Part shown: positions 16,764 to 24,499 of the stretch, piece by piece
How the letters are laid out: each line of letters starts with the position of its first letter
How positions within the stretch are numbered: position 1 is the stretch's first letter
Origin: an uncultured Oceanospirillaceae bacterium
GTDB lineage: Bacteria > Pseudomonadota > Gammaproteobacteria > Pseudomonadales > Balneatricaceae
DNA length: 37,654 nt
Direction of reading: 5' to 3'
Assembly (NCBI GenBank): GCA_937138495.1
Contig: CAKZPE010000030.1
Coordinates: 1 to 37,654, forward strand
The notes under the pieces: generated by a model
The model's database searches: none
The model's input: the letters and a program-made list of their open reading frames with translations, nothing else
Told to the model about the DNA's origin: nothing
Position numbers and translations under genes: made by a program

Positions 16764-18163
16764 GTGACCTGTTTACCGCCATGGGCGAACTCAGCTCAAT
16801 TAATATTGGCCTGATCGTGACTGCTTTTATGCTGTTTATGGTAATTATCGGCGTAAGGGTGGCATTCGCCGCTGCCAGTGCCGGCTTCTTCGGCCTGCTC
16901 TGGATATTCTCCGCCAAGCTGGGGTTTGAAAAAGGCTTTGGTGTCGCCGTAAAAATGGCCGGTACGATTCCCCATTCCAAAGCGACCACCCTTTCCCTGT
17001 CGCTGATTCCGACCTTTATCCTGATAGGTTATCTGGCTTACTACGCCGGCCTTACCAAAGCGCTTTTCCGTGCCGCTAAATGCTGGGTGGGCTGGTTACC
17101 CGGCGGGCTCGGTGTAGCTACCGTATTTTCTACCGCCGGGTTTGCAGCGGTTTCCGGTGCTTCGGTGGCAACCTCTGCGGTATTCGCCCGCATCGCCATT
17201 CCCGAAATGCTCAAGATCGGTTATGACAAACGCTTCGCCGCCGGTGTGGTGGCTGCAGGTGGCACGCTGGCATCGCTGATTCCCCCGTCTGCCATTCTGG
17301 TTATCTACGCAATTATTGTTGAACAGGATGTAGGCACGCTGTTAATGGCCGGCTTTCTGCCCGGTGTGGTATCTGCCATTATCTATGCCGGGCTGGTCAT
17401 CCTGCTGGCTAAATGGCGCAAAGACCTGGGCCCGCCGGTCAGTGGCTTCAGCTGGGGAGAACGTTTCGCCTCACTGCCAGGCGCGCTGCCGATCTTCTTT
17501 GTGGTGGGCATTATCATGGTGTGCATCTACGGCGGTGTAGGCACGCCGACAGAAGCTGGCGCGCTGGGCGCATTCGTGGTGCTGGTCATGGCCCTTTATC
17601 AGGGAATGAAGTGGCATAACCTGAAAGATGCGCTGATCGAATCTGCCAAGCTGACGGTAATGATCTTCACCATCATCTGGGGCGTACTCCTGTATGTGCG
17701 CTTCCTGGGCTTTGCGGATCTGCCTTCAGCATTTTCTGACTGGATTACCGCCCTCGACCAGCCGCCAATGCTTACGCTGTTGCTGATCCTGCTGGCTTAC
17801 GCTGTGCTGGGGATGTTTATGGATGCCATTGGTATGCTGTTGCTGACCCTACCGGTAGTGTATCCGGCGGTGATTGCCCTCAACGGCGGTGAAACAGTCG
17901 CCGCGGCAGACTCAGCTTTTGGCGTTTCCGGCGTGGGCTGTGCCATCTGGTTCGGCATCATCGTGGTTAAAATGGCAGAACTTTGCCTGATTACACCGCC
18001 TATCGGCCTGAACTGTTTCGTGGTGGCCGGTGTACGCAAGGACATTTCCGTGCAGGATGTATTCCGCGGGGCGACGCCTTTCTTCGTGGCGGATGTCATT
18101 ACCATTGGTGTACTGATTGCCTTCCCAAGTATCGTTCTCTGGCTGCCGTCCCTGATCGGGTAA
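16760..18163 (+). CDS. dctM: TRAP transporter large permease (DctM family)
   Basis: The 467-residue inner-membrane protein has about 12-13 segments and DctM signatures: SLSLIPTFILIGYLAYYAGL, VFSTAGFAAVSGASVATSAVFA, and GTLASLIPPSAILVIYAIIVEQ, plus YGGVGTPTEAGALGAF in the middle. It is the sodium- or proton-coupled translocation subunit of the DctPQM system. It overlaps dctQ by 4 bases and ends at a bidirectional terminator shared with the convergent racemase-family gene. Confidence 0.93.
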   Translation: MSDLFTAMGELSSINIGLIVTAFMLFMVIIGVRVAFAAASAGFFGLLWIFSAKLGFEKGFGVAVKMAGTIPHSKATTLSLSLIPTFILIGYLAYYAGLTKALFRAAKCWVGWLPGGLGVATVFSTAGFAAVSGASVATSAVFARIAIPEMLKIGYDKRFAAGVVAAGGTLASLIPPSAILVIYAIIVEQDVGTLLMAGFLPGVVSAIIYAGLVILLAKWRKDLGPPVSGFSWGERFASLPGALPIFFVVGIIMVCIYGGVGTPTEAGALGAFVVLVMALYQGMKWHNLKDALIESAKLTVMIFTIIWGVLLYVRFLGFADLPSAFSDWITALDQPPMLTLLLILLAYAVLGMFMDAIGMLLLTLPVVYPAVIALNGGETVAAADSAFGVSGVGCAIWFGIIVVKMAELCLITPPIGLNCFVVAGVRKDISVQDVFRGATPFFVADVITIGVLIAFPSIVLWLPSLIG

Positions 18164-18175
18164 TTGCCAGAACAG

Positions 18176-18204
18176 AAAAGCCGCTGTCATCAGCGGCTTT
18201 TTTT
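18176..18204. terminator. bidirectional terminator between dctM and the racemase-family gene
   Basis: AAAAGCCGCTG and CAGCGGCTTTTTTT form a perfect stem around TCAT, 12 bases after the dctM stop. Runs of A and T on the two sides allow termination in both directions. Confidence 0.92.
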
Positions 18205-18225
18205 ACCTGCCCTGAACCGGTCTGA

Positions 18226-18939
18226 TCAGGCCAGGTTCGGCAGCACCAGTGGGTAGGTTTTCTGACTCTGAGACAGCCGGTTCCGCACCAGTAATTCCAG
18301 ATAATTAATGGCACAGCGGTTTGGGTCCATCACCGGAATATAACTGCCCAGGATCTCCTGCAGCGTATCTGACAGGAAATCCGCATAGGCAACGAATCCG
18401 GTACAGCCAAAGGTAATTGCCTCGGCACCGTGCTCACGGATAGCTTTAAGCGCATACTCAACCAGTAACTGCCGGATCTCAGCCTCATCGGTTAGATCAT
18501 ATACCCCCAGAGGCAACGCCAGAACGGTAGCAAGGTTATTGTCGATGCCAAACATACGGGCATGTTCACGCTGCATATCATCGGCGTTAGCGATGGTCAG
18601 GATGGCAAAGCGCTGGCTGAGCATCATGGCGGTGTACGCACTGGCCCGGTAACCGCCAATGACGGGAATGCTTACCAGTTGTCGGGACGCTTCTACGCCG
18701 CACATATCCATATCGGTCACAAAGACACCGTCGTAGCCATCCGCTTCGGCCTGCTGAACAACACGGATAACATGACTGGCATTAATCGCCAGGTCTGCTC
18801 TTGACTCAATGCAGCGGGTACCGGCATCCAGATTGCGAACAGACACGCTGCACCCCTCACTGACAACCGATTGCACATGGCCAAGAATGGAATCGTTAAA
18901 GGCCCGGGTATTCACCGGCACTAAAATCAGTAATTTCAT
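18226..18939 (-). CDS. Asp/Glu/hydantoin racemase family protein with an altered active site
   Basis: The 237-residue protein matches hydantoin racemase-type enzymes in length and pattern: LVPVNTRAFN at the start, IGGYRASAYTAMMLSQRFAI in the centre and ITFGCTGF near residue 179. These enzymes use two cysteines (near 76 and 181 in hydantoin racemases). Here Cys179 is present in the GCTG motif, but the first position reads VTDMDMCG, giving Asp76 at the usual cysteine site, with the nearest cysteine at 80. It may therefore be an isomerase, lyase or a racemase with different chemistry. Its ATG overlaps the DUF917 stop by 4 bases, so it is the last gene of the ATP-grasp-DUF917 operon. Confidence 0.87.
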   Translation of the reverse strand: MKLLILVPVNTRAFNDSILGHVQSVVSEGCSVSVRNLDAGTRCIESRADLAINASHVIRVVQQAEADGYDGVFVTDMDMCGVEASRQLVSIPVIGGYRASAYTAMMLSQRFAILTIANADDMQREHARMFGIDNNLATVLALPLGVYDLTDEAEIRQLLVEYALKAIREHGAEAITFGCTGFVAYADFLSDTLQEILGSYIPVMDPNRCAINYLELLVRNRLSQSQKTYPLVLPNLA

Positions 18940-20240
18940 TGTGACACTCCCTGCTCAGTGACAATCTCCTGATGATTACCTGTCGCCACGGCCGGATGAA
19001 GCGGCTCGTCATGCAGCGGCAGCCCCCCGTTCGGGTAATCAATAAAGGGTGACACCAACTGACTCTGAGGGAAGCCCACAGACGCCAGCTCATCCAGACA
19101 TAGCTGCCTGAAGTATGGTGTATTCAGTTCGTCCGGCACGGGCAACACAAACAGATTGATCATCAGAGGCTTACCCTGCTTCGCACATTCAGCCTGTGCC
19201 GCAGACAGTTCCGCATTACTGACGGTGTCACCATTGCTGCACAGATAACAGATCAGGTCCGGCGCCATTGCCAGCGGCTGCCAGTGGCCGTAATAATCTT
19301 CACGCAATACCAGCAAGCTTTCGTTTTCAACCTGTACCCGATACCGGATACCGGAATCATCCAGCAGCTCAACCTGCAGGAAATCAAACCCGTCGCGGGT
19401 TTCTTCATCCAGGCTAAGCAGGCGCAGCCGTGCCAGATGAACACCACCGGTCAGCGCAGTCACGGCTTTAACAGTGGCAGATTCATTGCCCCGGTTCTGA
19501 CGTAACGCCCGGCCCAGCGCCAAGCATTTAGTCATTGCCCCGGGAACTATAAACCCTGGCTGCGAACTGTTCAGCTGTGCGCCCGTTGCGGCATAACAAC
19601 TGAATGCAGAGCGCTGATCAAAGCCGTCATCGTAGGTGATGATGCCATGTAACATATCGCTGAGGTTATGGGTATTGCGGGTATTAATCACTAACTGAGC
19701 GCCGCCCTGCAGTTCATCCTGTTCGGATACCAGCGCAATCGGAGAAAGCTGTGGTGCATCCCTGACCGGTTGCGCCAGACCCAGCATGGGAATCACGGGC
19801 ACTGCCCGGCCACATCCGTCAGCATCAATCATCGGTATATTCTGCTGGGCCGCCAGCAACATATTCATACCGTAAGCGATGGTGCCCGTTTCCACAGCAC
19901 TGACTGCTGAAAAACGAAACTCAGGTTGCCCCAGCTGCTGCCCCATCGCGTCTTCGTGCAGCTTAAGCGCCCTGACCGGCGAATGTTCAAAGCCTTCACT
20001 TAAGTATTTAGCCGGCGCGCCGAGTGCACCGACAAAGGGACACCAGAGCGTATCAGGAATGTTGTTGCCCGGTTCCAGGTATGCCAGACCGGTTTCGCCG
20101 CGCTGCCGCAGTATATCAGTGGTTTGTTGTAACAGCTGGCGGCCGTTTTCATACGCACCGCCGCCGCCACTGGCGTAAAAGTGTGAGCCGCGAAGGATGT
20201 CTTCAAGATCCTGAAACGAAAAGAATTGTACGTCTTCCAT
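18936..20240 (-). CDS. DUF917 family protein (hydantoinase/S-methyl-thiohydantoin-related)
   Basis: This 434-residue cytosolic protein belongs to DUF917. Typical features are the N-terminal DLEDILRGSHFYASGGGG, a glycine-rich start shared across the family, the segment SAVETGTIAYGMNMLL and then DADGCGRAVP, where family members have a D-x-D/G pattern thought to lie in the active site. DUF917 proteins commonly neighbour hydantoinase-like and racemase-family genes and are suspected to act on hydantoin-like or cyclic amide substrates, but no reaction is firmly assigned. It sits between the ATP-grasp gene (66 bases upstream) and the racemase-family gene (4-base overlap). Ribosome binding site GAGG precedes the ATG. 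Confidence 0.88.
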   Translation of the reverse strand: MEDVQFFSFQDLEDILRGSHFYASGGGGAYENGRQLLQQTTDILRQRGETGLAYLEPGNNIPDTLWCPFVGALGAPAKYLSEGFEHSPVRALKLHEDAMGQQLGQPEFRFSAVSAVETGTIAYGMNMLLAAQQNIPMIDADGCGRAVPVIPMLGLAQPVRDAPQLSPIALVSEQDELQGGAQLVINTRNTHNLSDMLHGIITYDDGFDQRSAFSCYAATGAQLNSSQPGFIVPGAMTKCLALGRALRQNRGNESATVKAVTALTGGVHLARLRLLSLDEETRDGFDFLQVELLDDSGIRYRVQVENESLLVLREDYYGHWQPLAMAPDLICYLCSNGDTVSNAELSAAQAECAKQGKPLMINLFVLPVPDELNTPYFRQLCLDELASVGFPQSQLVSPFIDYPNGGLPLHDEPLHPAVATGNHQEIVTEQGVSQ

Positions 20241-20306
20241 GAGAAAGCCTCATCTGTGAGATAGATTCAGAGAATCATTCCGGTGATACCGGAGATGTCC
20301 GTAAAA

Positions 20307-21572
20307 TTAGCGACAGGTGGTCGCGGTGAAGTGTTGCAGGCGCTTGAAATCACGCCGTAATGCCTGAGGGTCAGTGTTATATACCCGTAGCACGCCGGCC
20401 TGATCCTGTACCGTCGCGGTTATATCAACGGAGCTGCCCTCGCTGATGAACCAGTCGATGCCGAAATCACTTTCAAGTTCTGGCTGGTGCAGCCGGGTTA
20501 CCTCCCCGCGTCCGACTGGCAACAGTGCCGCAAAGCGGTCATTCTTAATGGTGGTTTGCACCGTATTGAGCCAGCGTTTGTCTGCAGCAAGGTAGAGGCT
20601 GCAATCGATAAGATTAATGCCGCTGTTATCCGCATGTAGCGGAACAACAATGGTGCCAGGGACACGCATAGCGATTTCCAGAAATGTAATTTTCCCGGAA
20701 TCATGATCATAGAAAAACTCATGATGGGTTACACCGTTCTGAAGCCCCAGTGCTTCGACGACCTGACGGTTAAATTCATTCAGCAAACTGTTCAGATGCA
20801 GGGGAATCGATGGCATAAAGCTTAGCGGCTGGCCCTGAACAAACTCAAAGTTAGTGCAGCCCAGCTCCAGTACCGATGAAAATTTAACACCGCCATCAAC
20901 AATCACAGAATCGCACTGGTACATGGTGCCGCTGATAAACTCATCGACCTCATATTCAAACCCGTAGTGTGTGGTTTCCAGCAGTTTGCCGAAATCAGCG
21001 AAATCACTGTAATCATCAATAATGGCAACGTTCACGCTGCCCGCACCGGATACCGGCTTGATAACCATCCGGCTGCCCAGGCTTTCTCTTAATACCTGGT
21101 AATACCCGTGACAGTCATCGCAGAACCACTGCCGGTCAAATTTACGGTGTCGTGGGATACTGCCCGGCACCTTGTCGCCCACCGTGGTTTTCATGGTCAG
21201 CTTGTCGCGAAACAGCTCTACCTGATCCGGCCGGTCACCGGCAATGCCGAAGGCCTGCCTTAACCGGGCAGCCGTCATAAGGTTATCTTCCTGCTGGCAG
21301 TAAATACTGAGGCAGTCAGCAGATCCCAGTAATTCAATTTCTGTTTCGATTCGGCGCGCTATCGAATCTGCATCAAGCTCCGGGCGCAAGGTTAATGAAC
21401 AGTTTCCGCTGACGTGAACAACCTCATCAATATAATCACTTATCCGTGAGTCTGTTTTTTCACCATCAGGTAAAAACAAAACCAGTCTGGTCTGTTTTTT
21501 AATCCGGTTGAATGCTTCTTCCGAGGCATAGTGAAGATATGTCTGCGATAAAATAAACATCGTTTTAATCAT
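20307..21572 (-). CDS. ATP-grasp domain protein, probable carboxylate-amine ligase
   Basis: This 421-residue protein has the ATP-grasp fold. Residues 169-182 (MVIKPVSGAGSVNV) form the nucleotide-binding strand and glycine loop, Lys124 lies in the DKLTMK segment, and Glu285 and Glu299 are the likely metal ligands. The usual E-x-N-x-R metal motif reads E-I-A-M-R (299-303), a change seen in some peptide-ligase branches. A CDDCHGYY segment at 151-158 is unusual. The family activates a carboxylate as acyl phosphate and joins it to an amine; the substrate is unknown. It leads the minus-strand operon with DUF917 and a racemase-family gene. ATG at 21572 has AAGGGA about 10 bases upstream; a second ATG 12 bases later is possible. 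Confidence 0.85.
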   Translation of the reverse strand: MIKTMFILSQTYLHYASEEAFNRIKKQTRLVLFLPDGEKTDSRISDYIDEVVHVSGNCSLTLRPELDADSIARRIETEIELLGSADCLSIYCQQEDNLMTAARLRQAFGIAGDRPDQVELFRDKLTMKTTVGDKVPGSIPRHRKFDRQWFCDDCHGYYQVLRESLGSRMVIKPVSGAGSVNVAIIDDYSDFADFGKLLETTHYGFEYEVDEFISGTMYQCDSVIVDGGVKFSSVLELGCTNFEFVQGQPLSFMPSIPLHLNSLLNEFNRQVVEALGLQNGVTHHEFFYDHDSGKITFLEIAMRVPGTIVVPLHADNSGINLIDCSLYLAADKRWLNTVQTTIKNDRFAALLPVGRGEVTRLHQPELESDFGIDWFISEGSSVDITATVQDQAGVLRVYNTDPQALRRDFKRLQHFTATTCR

Positions 21573-22015
21573 CGTTAATGTCCCTTTTCATGGTTAAAAC
21601 ACAAATAATCTGGCAAGCAGATACATGAAAAGTACAAGACGATTTCATAAAAAAAAAGCAGCAATTAAGGAGCAAACCAAAAATATAAACTGCTTTACAA
21701 GGTAGTCATAAGATTTTGAAACGTAAGTATAAAACTCAATCTATGTCTTTCCATAGGCGTAGCCAATAAAGACACAAAATGCCATTTTTTATATTTTATA
21801 CATGCGCGAACAGTTTAAATATTTTTCTCTAAACCAATACCTTTAAAAATATTTATGCGTACGTTCCCGTATGTATTTGTTTGAAATTAATTATCATGGA
21901 AAAGTTAAACACAACCGTTTAACCAATACATAATACGAAAGTATAAAACAACAGATTCATAATAATATCTGAAATACATTTTTTATGTGCTAGTACCCAT
22001 TTTATGGATAAAACT
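21573..22015. promoter_or_regulatory. AT-rich spacer upstream of the ATP-grasp operon
   Basis: These 443 bases have a clearly higher A+T content than the surrounding sequence and contain no convincing gene. They must hold the minus-strand promoter of the ATP-grasp operon, and several TATA-like hexamers are present, none unique enough to name. AT-rich composition is compatible with an H-NS-type silenced island edge or past insertion, but no direct repeats or transposase remnants were seen. Confidence 0.45.
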
Positions 22016-22231
22016 TTATTTACAGCACTTTTTATTTTCCTGAACCGGAGGACAGGGTGTATCGCCATATGAACAGAACACACAGCAGTCTCCGGAAAGG
22101 GGTTTTAAAAGTGCGCGACATGACGCGCATGGGTAAAACCACTGGCAGGCATTTTCTGGCATTTTTTCCAGTTTTTCATGACCACACTCAGGACAGGTCA
22201 GCCGCGAAAAATATCTGATCCGATCTTTCAT
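22016..22231 (-). CDS. GDCCVxC domain-containing protein (cysteine form)
   Basis: This 71-residue cysteine-rich protein has CPEC at 13-16, CASC at 35-38 and GDCCVFCSYGDTPCPP at 47-62. The last block defines the GDCCVxC family, in which some members carry selenocysteine at the second cysteine of the C-x-C region; here all positions are cysteine. The pattern suggests metal binding, probably zinc or a toxic thiophilic ion. Family members often lie beside ArsP-type permeases, as here: the permease ends 245 bases upstream on the same strand. AGGAG lies about 9 bases before the ATG, inside the last unit of a 13-bp tandem repeat. Confidence 0.88.
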   Translation of the reverse strand: MKDRIRYFSRLTCPECGHEKLEKMPENACQWFYPCASCRALLKPLSGDCCVFCSYGDTPCPPVQENKKCCK

Positions 22232-22237
22232 TGCACC

Positions 22238-22302
22238 GCTCTCCTGACTGTTTCTGCTGACTATTTCTGCTGACTATCTCTACTGACCACCTCTGCTAAC
22301 TC
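22238..22302. repeat. 13-bp tandem repeat, five units
   Basis: Five contiguous 13-bp units occur at 22238-22250, 22251-22263, 22264-22276, 22277-22289 and 22290-22302. Units two and three are identical (TTTCTGCTGACTA); the outer ones diverge by two to four bases. The array is immediately upstream of the GDCCVxC gene on the minus strand, and the unit nearest the start supplies its ribosome binding site. Confidence 0.8.
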
Positions 22303-22443
22303 GGTTTTTTATGCTTTCGGTCGCATGGAAAGGGTTAACTGGCAATCAACATGCAAATGCGATGATCCTGTACGAACCCTGCGGTTTTACAGGTCATATA
22401 CTTCAGAATAGCAGCCAAAAGCGTCTGCCGATTAAGCAGCCGG

Positions 22444-22490
22444 GCCATAAAAAGACCCCGCCATAAAAGACCCCGTTTATAAAAAGAGCC
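22444..22490. repeat. 16-17-bp direct repeats at the permease 3' end
   Basis: Three related copies lie in tandem: GCCATAAAAAGACCCC, GCCATAAAAGACCCC and a diverged copy with TTTATAAAAAGAGCCC. The last one overlaps the permease stop codon region, so the end of the gene has been duplicated downstream. Confidence 0.6.
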
Positions 22491-23511
22491 CGCCAAGAAA
22501 GCCCACCAGCATTGAAGCCGACACAGCCAGCAGCAAATACAGTATGAATACCCGGCCACGTACCAGTGCGAACACAGGGATAGCCGCCCAGGCACTGGTA
22601 ATGCCCCCTGCCACCAGAAATGTCAGCGCTGCTTCTGCTGACATACCGGCATCGATAAGGCCTCTTACCAATGGCAGTGCCGCGTAACCGTCAAGATAAA
22701 CCGGCGCCCCCACAATGGCCGCCAGTGGCACAGCCCAGCCAGCCTCTGTGCCAAATAACGCGGGTAGCCATTCAAGCGGTACATACCGTTGCATATAAAA
22801 TTCAGCAATGAATGCGATGCTGAGCCAGCACAGCATAAGCACGCCGTTCCCTTTAAAGCTGCTCAAAAAGACGTTACGGCGCAGTGCGTCACGCCAAAAC
22901 CTGAATAAAACCGGTTCAGCATCATCCATCACGCTGCAACTGAAACGCTGTAGCCGGTCCTGCGGCCTGAGCGGGTCACCTAACAAGCTACGGCCCGACA
23001 GCACCAGCACCATGGCCCCGCCAAAGATGCCGGCCACAACGGCACCTAACGTCTTGGCTATGGCCAGAGGCCAGCCTAATGTCCCGACGGTTAACGCCAG
23101 CATCGCCGGATCGGTTACCGGAGACGCCAGCCAGAATGCCATGACAGGTGCCAGTGGTACTCTGGCAATGAGCAGCCCGGCGATCAGCGGCAACACCGTT
23201 GCCCCGCATACCGGTGTAATCGCCCCTGCCAGTGACACCCAGACAATCATGGTCAGTTCACGGCCCCTGAACATTTTGGCAATCAGCTGTACTGAATTGC
23301 TGGCCAGCATAGCCGCCGTTATAAGCAAACCTGTCAGAATCATCGGGCTGATGAACCACAGGCTTTGTGCGGAAAACATAACAGCCTGAATAAATACAGA
23401 CGGATTGGCTGCTAACACCACAATCGCGGTCAGACATGCTAACCACGTTTTGACACTGATGGCCCGCCAGCCACCGCTTTTATGTGCAGTTTCAGATACC
23501 TCGCAAGACAT
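22477..23511 (-). CDS. permease of the ArsP/DUF318 family
   Basis: This 344-residue inner-membrane protein has about eight or nine segments in the two-half layout of the ArsP_1 (DUF318) permeases. The diagnostic stretch is VCGATVLPLIAGLL followed by LAPVMAFWLASPVTDP, and a second-half VGAPVYLDGYAALPLV. Characterised ArsP proteins export trivalent organoarsenicals; other members handle unknown metals. The first half has the CGA element expected of a thiol-ligand binding site. It is divergent from a LysR regulator (71 bp between starts) and upstream of the GDCCVxC gene, together suggesting a metal or metalloid detoxification unit under LysR control. The substrate cannot be told from sequence. 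Confidence 0.88.
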   Translation of the reverse strand: MSCEVSETAHKSGGWRAISVKTWLACLTAIVVLAANPSVFIQAVMFSAQSLWFISPMILTGLLITAAMLASNSVQLIAKMFRGRELTMIVWVSLAGAITPVCGATVLPLIAGLLIARVPLAPVMAFWLASPVTDPAMLALTVGTLGWPLAIAKTLGAVVAGIFGGAMVLVLSGRSLLGDPLRPQDRLQRFSCSVMDDAEPVLFRFWRDALRRNVFLSSFKGNGVLMLCWLSIAFIAEFYMQRYVPLEWLPALFGTEAGWAVPLAAIVGAPVYLDGYAALPLVRGLIDAGMSAEAALTFLVAGGITSAWAAIPVFALVRGRVFILYLLLAVSASMLVGFLGGLFL

Positions 23512-23582
23512 ACCGTTTCACCTGTTCTGATCATTGTCTGACAAGGTTAATGCGTCTAACATGATCATAAAAATGAATAGTT

Positions 23583-24455
23583 ATGATACGAACCATGAAT
23601 ATAAACGAACGCACTTTGCTCGACAGTGAACTGCTCCGTACGTTTCTGACAATCACTGAAACACAGAACCTGACGCAGGCAGCTAACCACCTGAACCGCA
23701 CTCAGTCAGCCATCAGTGTGCAAATACGCAAGCTCGAAGAGGCCCTTGGTACCCGGCTGTTCGCCCGTCAGCCAAGGGGAATGAAACTGACAGAAGACGG
23801 TCACCGACTGCTTCCCGAGGCCAGAAGGCTGGTCAGGGATGTAGACCGGGTCTCCCGGTTATTCAGTGACAGCCTTACCGGCCAGATACGCATCGGGATA
23901 CCGGATGATTTCCCCCGGCTATGGCTTGAAGAAATTTTGCAGACGTTTGCAGCCCGCCATCCGGATGTGGACGTCACGGTAAACTGCAGTTTCAGTGAAT
24001 GCTTTCCTCAGTCAGTCCATAAAGGTGAGCTGGACCTTGCCCTTTATACCGTCGGGCCGGGAGGTATTCAGGATGCAATAATTTGTCAGGCACCAATGGT
24101 CTGGGCCGTTACTGAAAGCTTTGTAGCAGATCCCGAAAAACCCTTACCGGTAGCCCTGTTTAACCGGGAATGCTGGTGGCGGGATTGTGCAATTGCCGCG
24201 TTAGACACCGCAGGTATTAACTACCGGATTGCTTTCAGCAGTGAAAGTTTATCCGGTATATATGCAGCGATACATGCAGGCCTGGCAGTAGGTGTGTTAA
24301 GCCGGCCGGCCTTACAACCGGGCATGCGGGAATTAAGCGTTAATGAAGCGTTACCGACGCTTCCTCTCACCACCACAGTTCTGCTGACCGGAGAACAACA
24401 GTCACCGCTTATAACGGCCATGACCGAAGTAATAGAAGCGGTTTCACGCGCCTAA
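23583..24455 (+). CDS. LysR family transcriptional regulator
   Basis: A LysR protein of 290 residues (285 if started at the ATG at 23598). The winged helix-turn-helix is at about residues 14-72 (ELLRTFLTITETQNLTQAAN, LNRTQSAISVQIRKLEEALG, MKLTEDGHRLLPEA); the effector domain begins near residue 100 (GQIRIGIPDDFPRLWLEEIL). It is divergent from the ArsP-type permease with 71 bp between starts, so it most likely regulates that gene. The first ATG overlaps TATGATACG and has no good ribosome binding site; the second, giving MNINERTLL, is as likely. Confidence 0.9.
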   Translation: MIRTMNINERTLLDSELLRTFLTITETQNLTQAANHLNRTQSAISVQIRKLEEALGTRLFARQPRGMKLTEDGHRLLPEARRLVRDVDRVSRLFSDSLTGQIRIGIPDDFPRLWLEEILQTFAARHPDVDVTVNCSFSECFPQSVHKGELDLALYTVGPGGIQDAIICQAPMVWAVTESFVADPEKPLPVALFNRECWWRDCAIAALDTAGINYRIAFSSESLSGIYAAIHAGLAVGVLSRPALQPGMRELSVNEALPTLPLTTTVLLTGEQQSPLITAMTEVIEAVSRA

Positions 24456-24484
24456 AAAAACCGGGCAGTGATGCCCGGTTTCTC
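24456..24484. terminator. bidirectional terminator between lysR and dsbD
   Basis: CCGGGCA and TGCCCGG pair around GTGA. The A-run at 24454-24460 becomes a T-run on the minus strand, so it ends dsbD strongly; on the + strand only TTTCTCT follows, giving weaker termination of the LysR gene. Confidence 0.85.
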
Positions 24485-24499
24485 TATAGGTATAATGCC

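Noticed and set aside
21626..21706. 26-codon lysine-rich frame in the AT-rich spacer
   Set aside because: It has no convincing ribosome binding site, and such composition is expected by chance in A-rich DNA.
22060..22100. Selenocysteine in the GDCCVxC protein
   Set aside because: All relevant codons are cysteine codons and no in-frame TGA is present.
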